Below are positions 25,641-37,570 of a stretch of 64,000 nt of DNA, in pieces. Where the stretch lies: contig JBNGIQ010009039.1 of NCBI GenBank assembly GCA_049999765.1, forward strand, positions 1-64,000, read 5' to 3'. Positions within the stretch are counted from its first letter, which is position 1, and each line of letters starts with the position of its first letter. The DNA is from Phaeoceros laevis. Taxonomy: Eukaryota; Anthocerotophyta; Anthocerotopsida; Notothyladales. Position numbers and translations under genes: made by a program. The notes under the pieces are model-generated. The model saw only the letters and a list, made by a program, of their open reading frames with translations. It had not been told where the DNA came from and ran no database searches.

Positions 25641-28600
25641 TACCCGCAGCATTCAAGCAGACCATTAAAGCCGCCTGAAAGGGCCACTAGGCCCATACGC
25701 GTACCAGCTGCTAAATAAATGGACATGCATTCTGGAGCTCCCCTCTTTGTGCCCGCTTTCCTGGATGGGATGGATGGCCATCCATCGCCCTCCATTTCCG
25801 GCGCACTTCCGTTGCATGCCATGCCATGCTGTGGCATGCCATGTTGGCCTGGGCAGGTCATCAACTGCCCCACCAACTCGTTCTGCCACCTGTTCAACCT
25901 GCCGTTTGACCGGCACAGAAGGTTCATGCAAAAACAGGGTACTTGTATGCATGCGTCTGCCATTTATCAGGGACGCCCTGGTGATGTGGAAGTTGACCGT
26001 TCCGTTCGGACGATGTCAGCAGTCCCGGGGACGGGGAAGTGCCTACTGCGTGACCGGATGGTCGATGAATCACCATCATGCGCATGCGGTGGAGTGCAGG
26101 CATGCGGCATGATCAGGCCTGCTCATGGCATGCGCATGCGCATGCGTGCCTGCTAAGATGGGACTAATCATGCCGTCCTGGGACCCGATCCTTCGCGTAA
26201 CGCGAATAAATCCGTTCATTACTGGGCCACTAACGAATCATTAGTCAACGGCAGATGCATTGAATTTCCGTAAACAATGCCCACCCGTAGCTTCTCCGTG
26301 TAACGTTTCATCCTCAATTTACCTTCTTTTTTTCCAGTCCTTGTTGATCACATCACCCATCTCCCCTATCAGCCACTCAAAGATTCCACAAACAAAAGTC
26401 ACTAGGAGAAGTCACATTCAAAGTTGCAAAGGACGGGGATTCTTTGAAGAGGCCATTCCATACTCTTTGAACATCCTAATTTCCTTCAACATTCTAATTT
26501 CCTAATAATTATTTGAGGTTCCATATGGCTGGGGCTCTAAGCATGTAATGAAGTCCTTCCTTTCTCAAGGAGTGCAAAACCCTCATAAGAGGCACGTGAA
26601 GATCAAAAAAACATGAATACAATCAAACGGACAAGTCACACGAGTGTGGTGATTATGAGACAAGCGTGCTGCTAATGATGAGTCGCACNNNNNNNNNNGA
26701 GTGTGGTGATTATGAGACAAGCGTGCTGCTAATGATGAGTCGCACGAGTGTGCTAATTATGATGCAAGTATACAGTCCTCGCAAAGTACTCGAATTTTGT
26801 GCAAGTACACTAGGACACCCGGACGAGTACTCGCAAAGTACTCGAATTTGATGGAAGTATACTAGGACACCCGGACGAGTCTTTGAAAAAGTGAATGAGC
26901 CTTAATGGAAGTATACTAGGACACCCGGAAGAGTCTTTGAAAAAGTGAATGAGCCTTACGTGAGATTAAATGAATGAAATGTGTCATGATATGCATGTGA
27001 GAATTCATAGCAATGATTATCCTCACGGGTCACAAGAGACCTACTAATGCTAGTCTCACTCACACCCTATATGACAAGTGCAAATTGCACAAGATGTTGA
27101 TGTGATAGTGAGAGCCACACAAAGTAGGTAACAAGGACAATCAATTTTCGCACATCAAATAATAAGCTTGCCTTCAACATAAAAGCAAATCACCCAATAT
27201 GATGAGGGACCATGTCGACCCATTAGCACGTAGTAAAGTTCTTCTCTTCAAAGAAGAATCAACAAGAGAACCTAACAATGTAAAACCAGTTTCAACCACA
27301 ATGTTGCCGTGTGAAATTGCCCAAGTGTGATCTCTCGCATAGCATAACATTTGACTTCAAGAAATATGATATGCAGGTCAACACTTATCACAGATCAATA
27401 GATTATAAAATATTCCCTGAAAAACACCAGCAGACTAATGGTGAAAAGGGCGAGTGAGGAGTTTGAGGAGAGCGTGTGGACTTCGGGAATAAAATAATGG
27501 TAGCGATTTTCTTGTCCGAAGGAGAAGACGTATATTCATCGAAAGGCCAATCATGCAGCCGGTGCAAGCGCGGTAAGCAGTCATGTCGGGATCATGCGCC
27601 CAACATGACAGCCAGCCAGCCAGCCAGGCACGCAGCCCGGCCCGAAGCAGGCCGGAAAGCACTCTCCGTTGGCCGGCTGGCAAAACGGTTTTAGGAAACC
27701 GGACCCCGTTCGCTCGCGACTGCACAGTCGACCGCGGTGGCTCCCGTCTCGGTGGGTGGGGCCTCGAGTCGCACGGATCTGTTCACGGGTGACAGAGTCA
27801 AACCGTGATTCCCTTGGGAGGATGGCCGGATGGCCGAGTGTTGGGCCTGTCGCCGACAGCCAGTCAAGATGTGTGGCATGATCTTTAGCCCGTCTCGAGA
27901 CGCGCGCGCGTCACAGCAGGCTCTGCCATGCATCGCGCTCTATCATCATGGCGCCCGGCCCACATGGGCCCATTAAATGCCGGACCGGGCTCCCCGGGCG
28001 CCGTCAGGTCCCGTTGCGCCGGCCCCGCCCCGATGCCTGCCGCACCAGTTCTTTTTCTTTTCCGCTGCTTAGGGTTTCCACTTCCCGCGGTTCCCACCGA
28101 CCAGAACACCAGCAACTGCCTTGCCCCCCACGTCACGTGCCCTCCGTGATCTCACGTGCCGCGGGCATGTGCTTTGCCATGTGAGGTAACTCCGCTGCCC
28201 GCAGCCTGCCCGCATCCCGCTCTGCCCGTACAGGGTTAGGTCGGGCGCGCTGACGTGGCCGGCTCGCAGCGGCGGCCGGCTCCGGCGGCCACGCTGGCGC
28301 TGTTTCCCGGTCCGGTCCGTTTCCCGAGCCGAGCGGATGAAATGTCGCGCCGCGTCAGGTGAGACAATGCCCATCATAGAGGTAACAGAAAGCAGCGCGA
28401 CTGCCCACGTGGCTAATGCGATGGGTGCGAGCGGCGTGGCGTGGCCGCGCCCTAACCCTAGCCATGCGATGATGAGGGGAGCAATCATGGGTGGGGCATG
28501 GCAGGCCCACTTGGCCCACCTTACTGAACCCATTTACCACCACGTATGTAGGGTTGGATCATTGAAAGAGCGTGTGTTTAGGGCGATGGTTGGTGGTGCG

Positions 28601-29144
28601 AAAGTAAGGCGAGGCGGGCCCACGCGGGCCCCACAACCAAAGATCAGGTGGCATGGATCCGCTTTCTGTTTTAGGACAGAAATGCGGCCTACTTTTGGGG
28701 TGCCTGTTGGGGTGCCCTGCGGCTGGCCTGTCCGTGTGAAAAGAGTCACCTGACCTGCCGGTTCGGGACTTGGTGTGGAGGGCGGCAAGCGTGGTGGTCC
28801 GAAGGGGGACCACGTTGCGCCCGCTGAAGCCGCGGCGAAACGCGCGGTGGCTCGGTTGCTTGCTTGCTTGATCAAGTCTCGATGTGCGGGCTGGGCTGGG
28901 CCTGGGCTGGCACCGCTTCATCCAGTTCCCGCCACACCAGCCGGGTCCTTAGGCTGACTGTACCTGCGACCTTTACTCACACGCGTCGGACCTGCGCTAT
29001 TCAATGCCTCTTTATTCTTTATCATAAGCATTTGCTGGGCCTGCTTGGACAGCTCTCTTTATGGTGTGCTTTGGCCTCTGAGCGTTACGGTAACCTTTCG
29101 AACTCCCAGCGGAGCGGATGCTATACAGGTCAAACTTTGCCCAT
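25641..29144. other. intergenic accessory region, no gene recognised
   Basis: Three parts can be told apart. About 25,640-26,640 is mixed composition with no family match. About 26,640-27,430 is AT-rich with local direct repeats, including a unit ending CACCCGGACGAGT or CACCCGGAAGAGT present three times between 26,810 and 26,940. About 27,560-28,960 is GC-rich. It is open in several frames simply because stops are rare and gives no recognisable protein. A 10-N gap lies at 26,689-26,698. Confidence 0.4.
26642..26745. other. 10-N assembly gap flanked by identical 47-bp copies
   Basis: The 47 bases 26,642-26,688 are identical to 26,699-26,745, with ten N between them. This is the pattern of an unresolved overlap between two contigs, or of a collapsed tandem repeat. 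The bases after the gap begin a third, diverged half-unit, so a real short tandem array is also possible. Confidence 0.8.
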
Positions 29145-29505
29145 CCTAGGGGTGTGGGTTTACATGTAAGCGGTGCCAAGTGTACGTAAATCCTAAACTT
29201 ACATAAGTGAAGTATCTATTTTACATTACACTCCTATTTGTAATTATATTTTTCTAGTATAATTATATTTCGTGCATGTAATTACTGTGTAATGGTGTCA
29301 TTTTACATTTGATTTGTACATCTTACAGTGTAATGGTGATATTTTACATGTAATATGACACATGTCTCGAGGGAAAATGAATGTAAGCAAATTGTAAACC
29401 CTACCCGCTTACATGTAAAAAATTTCGGCCTCTTGGTAAAGTGTGAGTAATTACATATGTAATTCAATTATATGTAAAGTGTAAAATGTAAACCACACCC
29501 CTAGG
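29145..29505. mobile_element. 361-bp MITE-like element with ~20-bp terminal inverted repeats
   Basis: The left end reads CCTAGGGGTGTGGGTTTACA and the right end is its reverse complement with one base missing. The interior is AT-rich and full of short TTACA/TGTAA motifs in both orientations, including TTACATGTAA palindromes. No coding sequence is present. The size, inverted ends and composition fit a non-autonomous DNA transposon (MITE). A target-site duplication could not be fixed by eye. Confidence 0.7.
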
Positions 29506-30067
29506 CCCTCCCGAAATGGCACAGGTTTGGTACCCACAAACCCGTAGTGTACCATTTAGAATTGGCACAAGTTCGGTACCCTCAACCAGTACCATTTAGA
29601 GAGGCCACCAAATAGATTTTAGAATTAAATATTATTCATTTTTAATTAAAAATACAAAATAAAATCTAAAAAAATCACTTAATGTTTACAAATGCTAGTG
29701 AGTGAATGATGCCTTATGTGGGGTGAAAACTTTATGACATTTAATCCATATTTATCTTCCCATCACCCCATAATATTTAATATGATTTATATCATAATTC
29801 CTTACTACTCATGTCACCCAATGACAGGGCGGGTTATTCTCACCAATGGAGAGGGCACACTATGAACGTGCTCAACCCATTTTTTACATGTAAAAACTAT
29901 CTATCTAACTAGATGTAGGTTATAATTTTGAAGTTGCACATATTGTTCAAGAATAAAAAGAACTTTATTACATGCTTATGATCCCAATGATCAGTAGTGT
30001 CCATGAACAACATTTAAATGGTGCACCAAGGGTTTTGAACATTATGACATCTTCTTTGAAATTTTGA
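29506..30067. other. AT-rich intergenic, nothing recognised
   Basis: AT-rich sequence with stops in all frames. A GGTACC-containing motif (CAGTACCATTTAGA-like) occurs twice in the first 100 bp. No gene or structured element recognised. Confidence 0.4.
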
Positions 30068-30650
30068 TACTACATCTAATATTGTACCTTGATCTTTTTA
30101 GAAGAGCTACTGAACCATGTTAGCAAATACAAGGACCATCACGATGCCGTGCAAACATTACTAGAAAAAGGTCATGACCGGTTTGAATTAGTTCAAGCCG
30201 ACCACTAAACCTTTAAGAAAGAGATCTCTTTACTTTATCGATTTAACTTGACCTGCAAAACCAAATGTAAACGATTCATTCACCTTCAAAACCCCGGACC
30301 GGCACGAGATGATCGAATATAAAAGGGTCAAATCTCATCCATGGTCCACAGGTTTGTGATAGAGATGATCACTAGGTATAGGGGAAACGTGCATAGTCTA
30401 AACTCATCATTGGCCCACGTGATTGTCCAAAACCAACGAAATCAAGGAAGCTAGGAGTCATTGGCCCACGTGATTGTCCAAAACCAATGAAATCAAGGAA
30501 GCTAGGAGTCATTGGCCCACGTGATTGTCCAAAACGAACGAAATCAAGGAAGCTAGGAGTGAGATGAGTTTAACTTGATATTGGATATATCCACTCACAT
30601 TGTGGAGAGTATTCTAGAGGCTTACAAGTGTTAAGGTTTGGTTAAGTCTA
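30068..30650. repeat. left arm of a large inverted repeat
   Basis: About 580 bp starting at ACTACATCTAATATTGTACC. It matches the reverse complement of about 35,475-35,947 along its whole length at high but imperfect identity. The length difference is accounted for by two extra copies of a 51-bp unit in this arm. The arms could be the terminal inverted repeats of one roughly 5.9-kb element or two separate inserted copies. Confidence 0.7.
30408..30560. repeat. three tandem copies of a 51-bp unit
   Basis: Units begin at 30,408, 30,459 and 30,510, each starting CATTGGCCCACGTGATTGTC and ending GGAAGCTAGGAGT. They differ at one or two positions. The opposite arm near 35,570-35,620 has one copy only, so the expansion happened in this arm after the arms separated, or was lost in the other. 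Confidence 0.9.
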
Positions 30651-33600
30651 GGATATAGGGTCGGGAGCCAATAGGAGAAGAAGTGTGTTGTGCTTGTCTG
30701 GCTGGCTGCTTCATGTTCGATGGAACCACAGAAGGCCAGCCCCAGCATTACGGGCTCATAGAGTAAGGGTCGGCTGCCGTACCGAGATTTAGAGTGTGGA
30801 TAATTCCTGGCTGGAGTATTTGAGGCGGGAATGCTTGTAAATGGCTACTTTGGATTGAGGCTTTCCTAGGACTTGCTGCGCCTGGTCATGCTCCTTGTCT
30901 TTTTTTGACGACTTAGGCACTTTATATGTGAAGAAACGAAGTACAATATATGGTAGATTTAGTCTACCATATTGGAGTTATTGATTCCTAAGTTAGTTAG
31001 TTTTTCATTTATCGCTAAATTATCATCTCCAAAACCCAAAAAGTCGACTCTACGACCTACGAGTCGGACGGTGTGTGTAACTAAGGAAGGTTGAATCAGT
31101 GCAACGCCGGGAAGAGTACCCGACCCAACTGGCCTATCATGGCCTTCCACATATACAAAGCACAACCTAATGCGTATGGAGCCAGGGGCATCAGCTTTGC
31201 AAGACAAGTAGGGAATCGATGTTGGATGGATTCTTCAAAGGCAATACCATGAGTTTTGCTTTCTACATTGACTTTATATTTCCTGACCAGCTAGTATTAA
31301 AGATTTTCTTTGCCATGCTTAGGCATTTGGGATACTCACATAGAATTAGAGGCTGACATAAGATGCTTAAGCCCCTGCTTGCCTTAGCTTTGAAAACTGA
31401 TCCCAAGTTCGAGTGGGATACTGACCTTAGAGCAGTGTGGGGCCAACTGATGGATGTTGTTGAGGAAATGAGGCGATCTGACGATTTGTTCGTGGGTGAT
31501 CGGCAGCACCTAATTAAGAAAATAAAAACTATTGTACCCGTCCGCATGCGGGTGCACTAATATGGGGCAAGGGGACCCTCTATAACCTCCTCAAATAAAC
31601 ACCCACCACCCCACCAGGAGTATGCATTGGTCAATTCTGGTAAGTTTTTTACAAAGGCTCAGGCAGAGGATGATAATCAGCCTAGAATTATCTTGTCTAA
31701 AGACTCCAAACCTTGTAGATGGATCTTGTAGAATGCTATAAGTATGTTCTCAAGCAGTGATATTACCTTCCGCAGAGTCGTTTGGTGCTACAGAGTACTG
31801 CCCTTCCTCGTAGTATTGTGTCTTTTGATGGACTACCACCTTAAGAAACTCAGAACGGAATGCAGCATTCATGATTTTTCTCTGATGATCCCAGAAGACA
31901 CTAGTATCTTGTGAGGCCAGTCCCGTACCAGCAACTAGTCGTAGCATTTTCTTGGATGTGTAATCCCTCTTGTGCAACTTTGCTTTCGTCAAAAGCTGTG
32001 GTACAGTCCAGCAAGTAGTGTTCCATAGCTACGACCCTTAGGCTGTACCCAGTTGGAACTCCATTTTGGGACTTCTATCCTCAACACTTCCCCAAGGTGC
32101 TACAAGGTAAGTTTGGTCAAAGGTTGGAGCACCTTCAAGGGTTGTTTCCTTCAACCTGTGCATTTCCTGCCCTCCATGAATTATTTAAATCCAGCGCCAT
32201 AGTTCATGGCAAGATGAGCCCAAACAACGAAAACGAGTACCTTAGATTTATTTCACCTTCAAAGAAACGGGTACATATCAGGAAGGAGGTAACCTTCCAA
32301 CGGGTACATCTTAGATTTGTTTCACCTTCAAAGGATAATCATTGCACTAGACTATATACTTAGTCTAGTAGTCTAGCAGGGTGTGACCTTCTTGTTGCTC
32401 ACGATGCTAGAAATTAATCTTTAGAATGAGCAACAACACAAAGTTCTGTTACATATTGTTTCTGGTTAGTAGGCCAGATTCAAGTTTTGAATTCAAGTTT
32501 TAAGCACTGGACTGGAAGCTTTTGCAAAGGCTGGTCTAGCATCATGGCGTCGGGTTTCTCCAGCTATGGAGTTGCTTTGCACATGCTGACCGAGGAAGAA
32601 GTTTACATCAATATTGTGGGTGAGAGGAGCTTCAAGTGAAAGGTTTCGAATATTCTCCACAAGATGGGTGCCAGGGCTACTGTCACTTTCAGGTTGTCCG
32701 AGCTGGGGTTCCAAACTTTTACCCCAGAAAACAACCCCTACGCATTTCTCACTGAATTTAGTTTACCTGTTGTTGGTGTAATGGGCTCTCGCCTTATGTT
32801 TTACTATATGTGCTTGCAAAACACATACCTTTGAACGCCAAGTATTACTTTATTTGTAGGTCTGGCATACATTATGATCACTGTCGTTTATTTTCCAAGG
32901 CTGTACATGTCTCCACATCAGTACAATGGATTGGGATCAAGTCATCAGGCGGAGCCCTGCCTGCGGAGGAACTGACTCATCTGCCAAGGTATTTGTCTTC
33001 AAGAACATTCACAAGCTGCAAGGTCAACCAAAATCGTGTTTTCCTGATCATTGCGCTAGCACACATTTCTTGGAGCATGCATGGTGTCCAGACCAGGTTC
33101 TTTGAACTTGTATGTGTATGAAGCATACAGGAACATGAACGTATCCTGAACAGTTGCCTTAAACAAGGACATGTCCGTCCATGATTGCTAAAACGAGTGT
33201 CGGTCATGTATCCAGGCTTATTGCCAAGACAGTGGAGGTACTACTCCGGGGCCCCGTGCAGCCAGAGAACCGAACAGTAGCTTCACAAATGTGCTAAGTA
33301 GCGATTACAAGGGTCCGTCACAAAGTAGGACAAAAATGCAAAACAGATTATCTGCAGCGAGGTACAACAAGGGCTGGACAGGTTGCAGTCGCCAGGTATG
33401 CCCAAGTGCCGTAGGCAGCACATGATCAACAAAGTGACACAAGAGCGTCCATTACAAACAATGTTGCTAATAAGCAGTTTACTAACTATGCTGGAAAATC
33501 ATCAGCAAACTACAAAACAAGCAAGTGCTCTGCACAGGGTTCACAAATTCCTGGGAGAGCACACAGCAGGAGCAGCAGGCTAATTGGTGAGTGAGACCAA

Positions 33601-34500
33601 TCCTCACCCTGCCTTCGTCAGTGCCTGTCAGGGATCATAGGCCCGGATTTCTAGTCCATGGTTCAGGCAGATCCGGGTAGACCAGCTGTCCATCGAATGT
33701 TGTAGGGAGCAGCATTTGCAGCTGCTTGGTGCCCCTTCCATATGCCAGAGTGTGTTAATGTGGCTGGTAGATTGCCAGCCCCACTTAATCATTCTGGTTG
33801 TACAAGACAACATAAATTGACAAGCATGAAATGAAGCAGGTATCAAAGCACAAAAAGCAGCACAGTGTCTTCTACCTGTTGAGTCATGCTTGCACAAGGA
33901 GCAGCAGGCAGCCACAGGGCTGGGAAAATGGACACAGGTCCGGGAAAATGGACACAGGTCCAAGGATCAGCAGCAGGACCCAGGTCCAGCAGAACGTGGG
34001 CAACAGTCTCAGCGGGAAGAAGGGCAGAGCCTGGCAGCGAGAGAGAAGGGGAGCAAAGACTGCTGAAGATGAAGATGGAGGTAGGCCGGGGTTGTTAAAT
34101 AGCAGCAGGGCAAAGGCTTAGGCAAATTGGCGGCAAAACACATGGGCAAGTGCTCAGCTGGCTAAGGGAAGATACTGGATCAAGGCTTAAACTAAAAAAG
34201 ACATTTTCCGGCCAATCGGGCAGCTAGTCCCTGGCCTTTGTCGGCAGCAAGCATTTTTATAACGGTTTACAAAGTCTTGCCTTGTCACCACCGGCTGTCA
34301 GAATGCTTAAAACGGCAACGCAACTTTAATGCACGCCCTAATTGCTGTCAAGCTATCATGTGCTACAAGCTTCTAGCACAAAAGCCATGTTCACATGTAA
34401 GTACATCCATCCTTGCTGTTCATGCGAGAGCCACACAGCTAAAGAAACCCGCGCAAATAATGTTGTAAACATAACATACATACATACTTCATTTTGTATG

Positions 34501-34531
<31 letters not shown>

Positions 34532-34690
34532 GTATGTATTTGAGGAGGTTACCGGTCCCATTAGGGTCCCCCTTGTCCATGGTTGAGGCACCTGTGGATC
34601 ATCGATTGAGGTTGGTTTCAACTGGGTAGTATGACTTTCCACAACATCATGTCTTCAGGAAGGAGGTTTAATTTGTGTTTTGCCTCTCGA
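30651..34690. other. interior of the inverted-arm element, no gene recognised
   Basis: About 4 kb between the arms without a transposase, reverse transcriptase or other domain I can recognise. Open frames are short. The longest plausible one (31,363-31,560, plus) reads like a real peptide (DPKFEWDTDLRAVWGQLMD) but matches nothing I know. Around 31,740-32,350 there are short repeated phrases (TTTCACCTTCAAAG twice). Decayed transposon or captured gene fragments are likely but unproven. Confidence 0.35.
34475..34539. repeat. inverted tetranucleotide microsatellite (CATA)n / (TATG)n
   Basis: A short CATACATACATAC tract is followed 6-8 bp later by about eleven TGTA units. The two tracts are reverse complements and can form a hairpin. 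Long open frames across it, encoding repeated YVCM or THIY peptides, are artefacts of the repeat. Confidence 0.9.
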
Positions 34691-34790
34691 NNNNNNNNNN
34701 NNNNNNNNNNNNNNNNNNNNNNNNNNNNNNNNNNNNNNNNNNNNNNNNNNNNNNNNNNNNNNNNNNNNNNNNNNNNNNNNNNNNNNNNNN
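34691..34790. other. 100-N assembly gap
   Basis: Exactly one hundred N, the usual placeholder for a gap of unknown size. It lies inside the inverted-arm element, so the 5.9-kb arm spacing is a minimum or arbitrary value. Confidence 0.98.
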
Positions 34791-35059
34791 CACAGAAGAG
34801 GACCAAACTTTTTACACAAATCCCCCTGACAAGCACAGCAAACGCCAATATCAGCAGTTCAAGTGTGATAAAAAAAACGCCAGTGCGTGAAAGGGCGGAT
34901 TGACTAGATGTCTCGCGTCATGTCATAATCACTCCGGTCAAGGGACTACATATATGGCACGATTTCAAGCCCCACGAATACAGCCACCAACAACAACAAC
35001 ACCCTAGCCAACAAGATACTAATAGGAACCCTAGCCAAAGGGAAGAAGTGTATAATGCA

Positions 35060-35302
35060 CTAAGTGTTAGGACAAGTGATTTCACCTGGAGTAGGAGCTT
35101 GGCATAGCAGCATTTCCTTCTGCCGCAGTTGCTCCTTCTCTTTCAGCAGTAGCTCCTCCTTTTTCCGAAAGTAAGCGACATCGCCCTTATTGGTAGCCTC
35201 CGCCAGTTTTTTTTCCACATCAACGATATGTTGCTTTACTTTCTCAATCTGTTGCTCTACTTTCTTGATATCTTGCTTCACCTCATCAATTTTGGGATCC
35301 AT
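35060..35302 (-). CDS. Short coiled-coil ORF (unrecognised, possible gene fragment)
   Basis: From the ATG at 35302 the frame gives 80 residues, starting MDPKIDEVKQDIKKVEQQIE. It is highly charged, with heptad-like hydrophobic spacing and a KEELLLKEKEQLRQKEMLL segment. A GT donor (CCAG/GTGAAATC) near 35,080 suggests the true exon stops there and that the frame continues in a now unidentifiable exon. Similar K/E/Q-rich coiled coils accompany multi-copy plant genes related to Crinkler-type proteins, but I cannot assign a family from this segment alone. It lies within the inverted-arm element, so it may be captured or decayed. Confidence 0.4.
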   Translation of the reverse strand: MDPKIDEVKQDIKKVEQQIEKVKQHIVDVEKKLAEATNKGDVAYFRKKEELLLKEKEQLRQKEMLLCQAPTPGEITCPNT

Positions 35303-35474
35303 TGTCTTGATGTAGCGGTATTGAAGGCACAAGTATGCCAGGAGGATAGGTTGAACGTTCAGGACCAGCCCTGAATAAAGTCACTTCGCAAGTTTGATAT
35401 GCAGTGCGACCTCAAAACGCCTGATATGCCCCAGCCTCTTTGCAACTCGGCTAACCTCCTGATATGCCCCACCA

Positions 35475-35947
35475 AACTCAACCAAACCCTAACACAAAGC
35501 CTCTAGAATACTCTCCACAATGTGAGCGGATGTATCCAATATCAAGTTTAACTCATCTCACTCCTAACTTCCTTGATTTCGTTCGTTTTGGACAATCATG
35601 TGGGCCAATGATGAGTTTAGGTTATGCACGTTTCCTGTACCTAGTGATCATCTCTATTACAAGCATGTGGACCATGGATGAGATTTGACCCTTTTATATT
35701 CGATCATCTCGTGTTGGTCTGGGGTTTTGAAGGTGAATGAATTGTTTTCATTTGGTTTTGCAGGTCAAGGTAAATCAATAAAGTAAAGAGATCTCTTTCT
35801 CAAGGGTTTAGAGGTCGGCTTGAATTAATTCAAACCGGTCATGACCTTTTTCTAGTAATGTTTGCGTGTCATCATGATGGTCCTTGTATTTGCTGACATG
35901 GTTCAGTAGCTGTTTTAAAAAGATCAAGGTACAATATTAGATGTAGT
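35475..35947. repeat. right arm of the large inverted repeat
   Basis: Reverse complement of about 30,068-30,650. Shared landmarks, read on the minus strand, are the ACATCTAATATTGTACCTTG end, the GGTCATGACCGGTTTGAATT segment, the CATTGGCCCA unit (one copy here) and the GTGGAGAGTATTCTAGAGGC inner end. Identity is clearly below 100%, so the arms are not recent. Confidence 0.7.
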
Positions 35948-36535
35948 GCTAACCACATATAAATTCATACATCCTTATCAAGTGAAACTTCCAAGAGGAG
36001 AGTGAGGGAATTCTTCTCTATGAAAGTTTGTTAGGTTGTGATTGTAGTAGTTAGGTACTCACTACCTGGGTCATCCAAGACTTAATTAATTGAAAGCTAG
36101 AAGGGATAATTAACTAGGAATAGGTTATGTACACTAGAAGGTATAGGTACGAGGCTAAGAGCTAGCCTAATGTGGAGTTTTTTTTCTCCTTTTAGTTCCT
36201 AGTTAGGTTTTAGAAAAGAATATATGTTTGAATAGAAAGTTTTCTAGTGCCTTTATGCAAAAAAATCGAGACTATACTAGGATTGTACCCTATAGCCATG
36301 GTTACTCAAAGCCCCATGAGGGGGATGGATTTCGCACACCTGCCATGAGAAAGAAAAATTGAGGAAGCAAACGTGCTACTCTCGACACATAGCAATGCAT
36401 TTAGTGTCTGGACACATAGCAATGCATTTAGTGTGTGTCAGTGATAATGTAATTTACGATGAATTGATTAATTAAAGCCAAATAGCAATGTATTTATGTA
36501 TGTCCTAACACTCTAATTACGATGAATTGATTAAT
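35948..36535. other. AT-rich intergenic, nothing recognised
   Basis: Starts outside the right arm. It contains a 27-30-bp direct repeat ending in ACACATAGCAATGCATTTAG around 36,380-36,440. No gene recognised. Confidence 0.4.
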
Positions 36536-37375
36536 TTAAGTTTACTTGATAATGTAATTATTGTATTCTACACTTCAGCATGTTCTAACACGGTAATTAC
36601 TAATTAGGATGAATTGATTAATTTAAGTTTACTTGACAATGTAATTATTGTATACTACACTTCAGCCATTCCAATAAACAATACGAAGACACTCATAACT
36701 ACTATGTTGAACCAAGACACTCGTAATTACCATATTGTTGCTACCTATCACATCATTCATGGCATTCTAATAACTTCAATGAACCAAGACTCTCCTAACA
36801 ACCATGTTGTTGCTACCTATCACATCATTCATGGCATTCTAATAACCTCAATGAACCAAGACCCTTGTAACATGGTTGTTACTATGTATCACATCATTCA
36901 TGGGGTTTTGACAACCTAATACCATCACACTTTAGTGTGAATGAACAACATATCATATAGAAAGCTTGGGTTGCTTAAACATGTTCTAACATGGTAATTA
37001 GGAGGAATTGATCAATTTTAAGTTTACTTGACAATGTAATTATTGTATACTACACTTCACCCATTCCAATAAACTATAGGAAGACACTCATAACTACCAT
37101 GTTGAACCAAGACACTCGTAATTACCATGTTGTTGCTACCTATCACATCATTCATGGCATTCTAATAACTTCAATGAACCAAGACTCTCCTAACAACCAT
37201 GTTGTTGCTACCTATCACATCATTCATGGCATTCTAATAACCTCAATGAACCAAGACCCTCAATAACATGGTTGTTACTATGTATCACATCATTCATGGG
37301 GTTTTGACAACCTAATATCATGAGGCTTTAATGTGAATGAACACATATCATATAGAAAGCTTGGGTTGCTTTTAA
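36536..37375. repeat. two ~395-bp tandem units with nested ~72-bp sub-repeats
   Basis: The phrase AGTTTACTTGACAATGTAAT occurs at 36,626 and 37,021, giving a period of 395 bp; a shorter, diverged start of a third unit lies near 36,536. Each unit contains two or three copies of a roughly 72-bp segment with CTATCACATCATTCATGG. The 101-codon open frame on the plus strand (36,614-36,919) encodes the sub-repeat (TYHIIHGILITSMNQD) and is a by-product. Confidence 0.85.
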
Positions 37376-37570
37376 GCAATATATAAATAAAAAAACAACA
37401 AAAAAGTACAATAAAATGATATAAAATTACAAATATACTTGCATTATGCATAATATATGGCGTGTACTCAATAGGTATATGCTCCAAATATTGCAAAACA
37501 TGGAGCATCCAATGATTCAAATGCTAAAGGCCTCTTATGTATAATATACAAGTCGTCGAGTGAAAGTCGG

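Noticed and set aside
25364-25963. 199-codon minus-strand frame near 25.4-25.9 kb
   Set aside because: It lies across a likely CT-rich leader and a GC-rich stretch, its residue content is skewed to Pro/Ala/Ser/Arg, and no domain is visible.
27428-28957. Several 60-154-codon frames on both strands in the GC-rich block
   Set aside because: High GC makes stops rare. The frames overlap on opposite strands and none looks like a known protein.
36614-36919. 101-codon frame with repeated HIIHGILITSMNQD peptide
   Set aside because: The peptide repeat follows the 72-bp DNA sub-repeat exactly. There is no evidence that it is translated.
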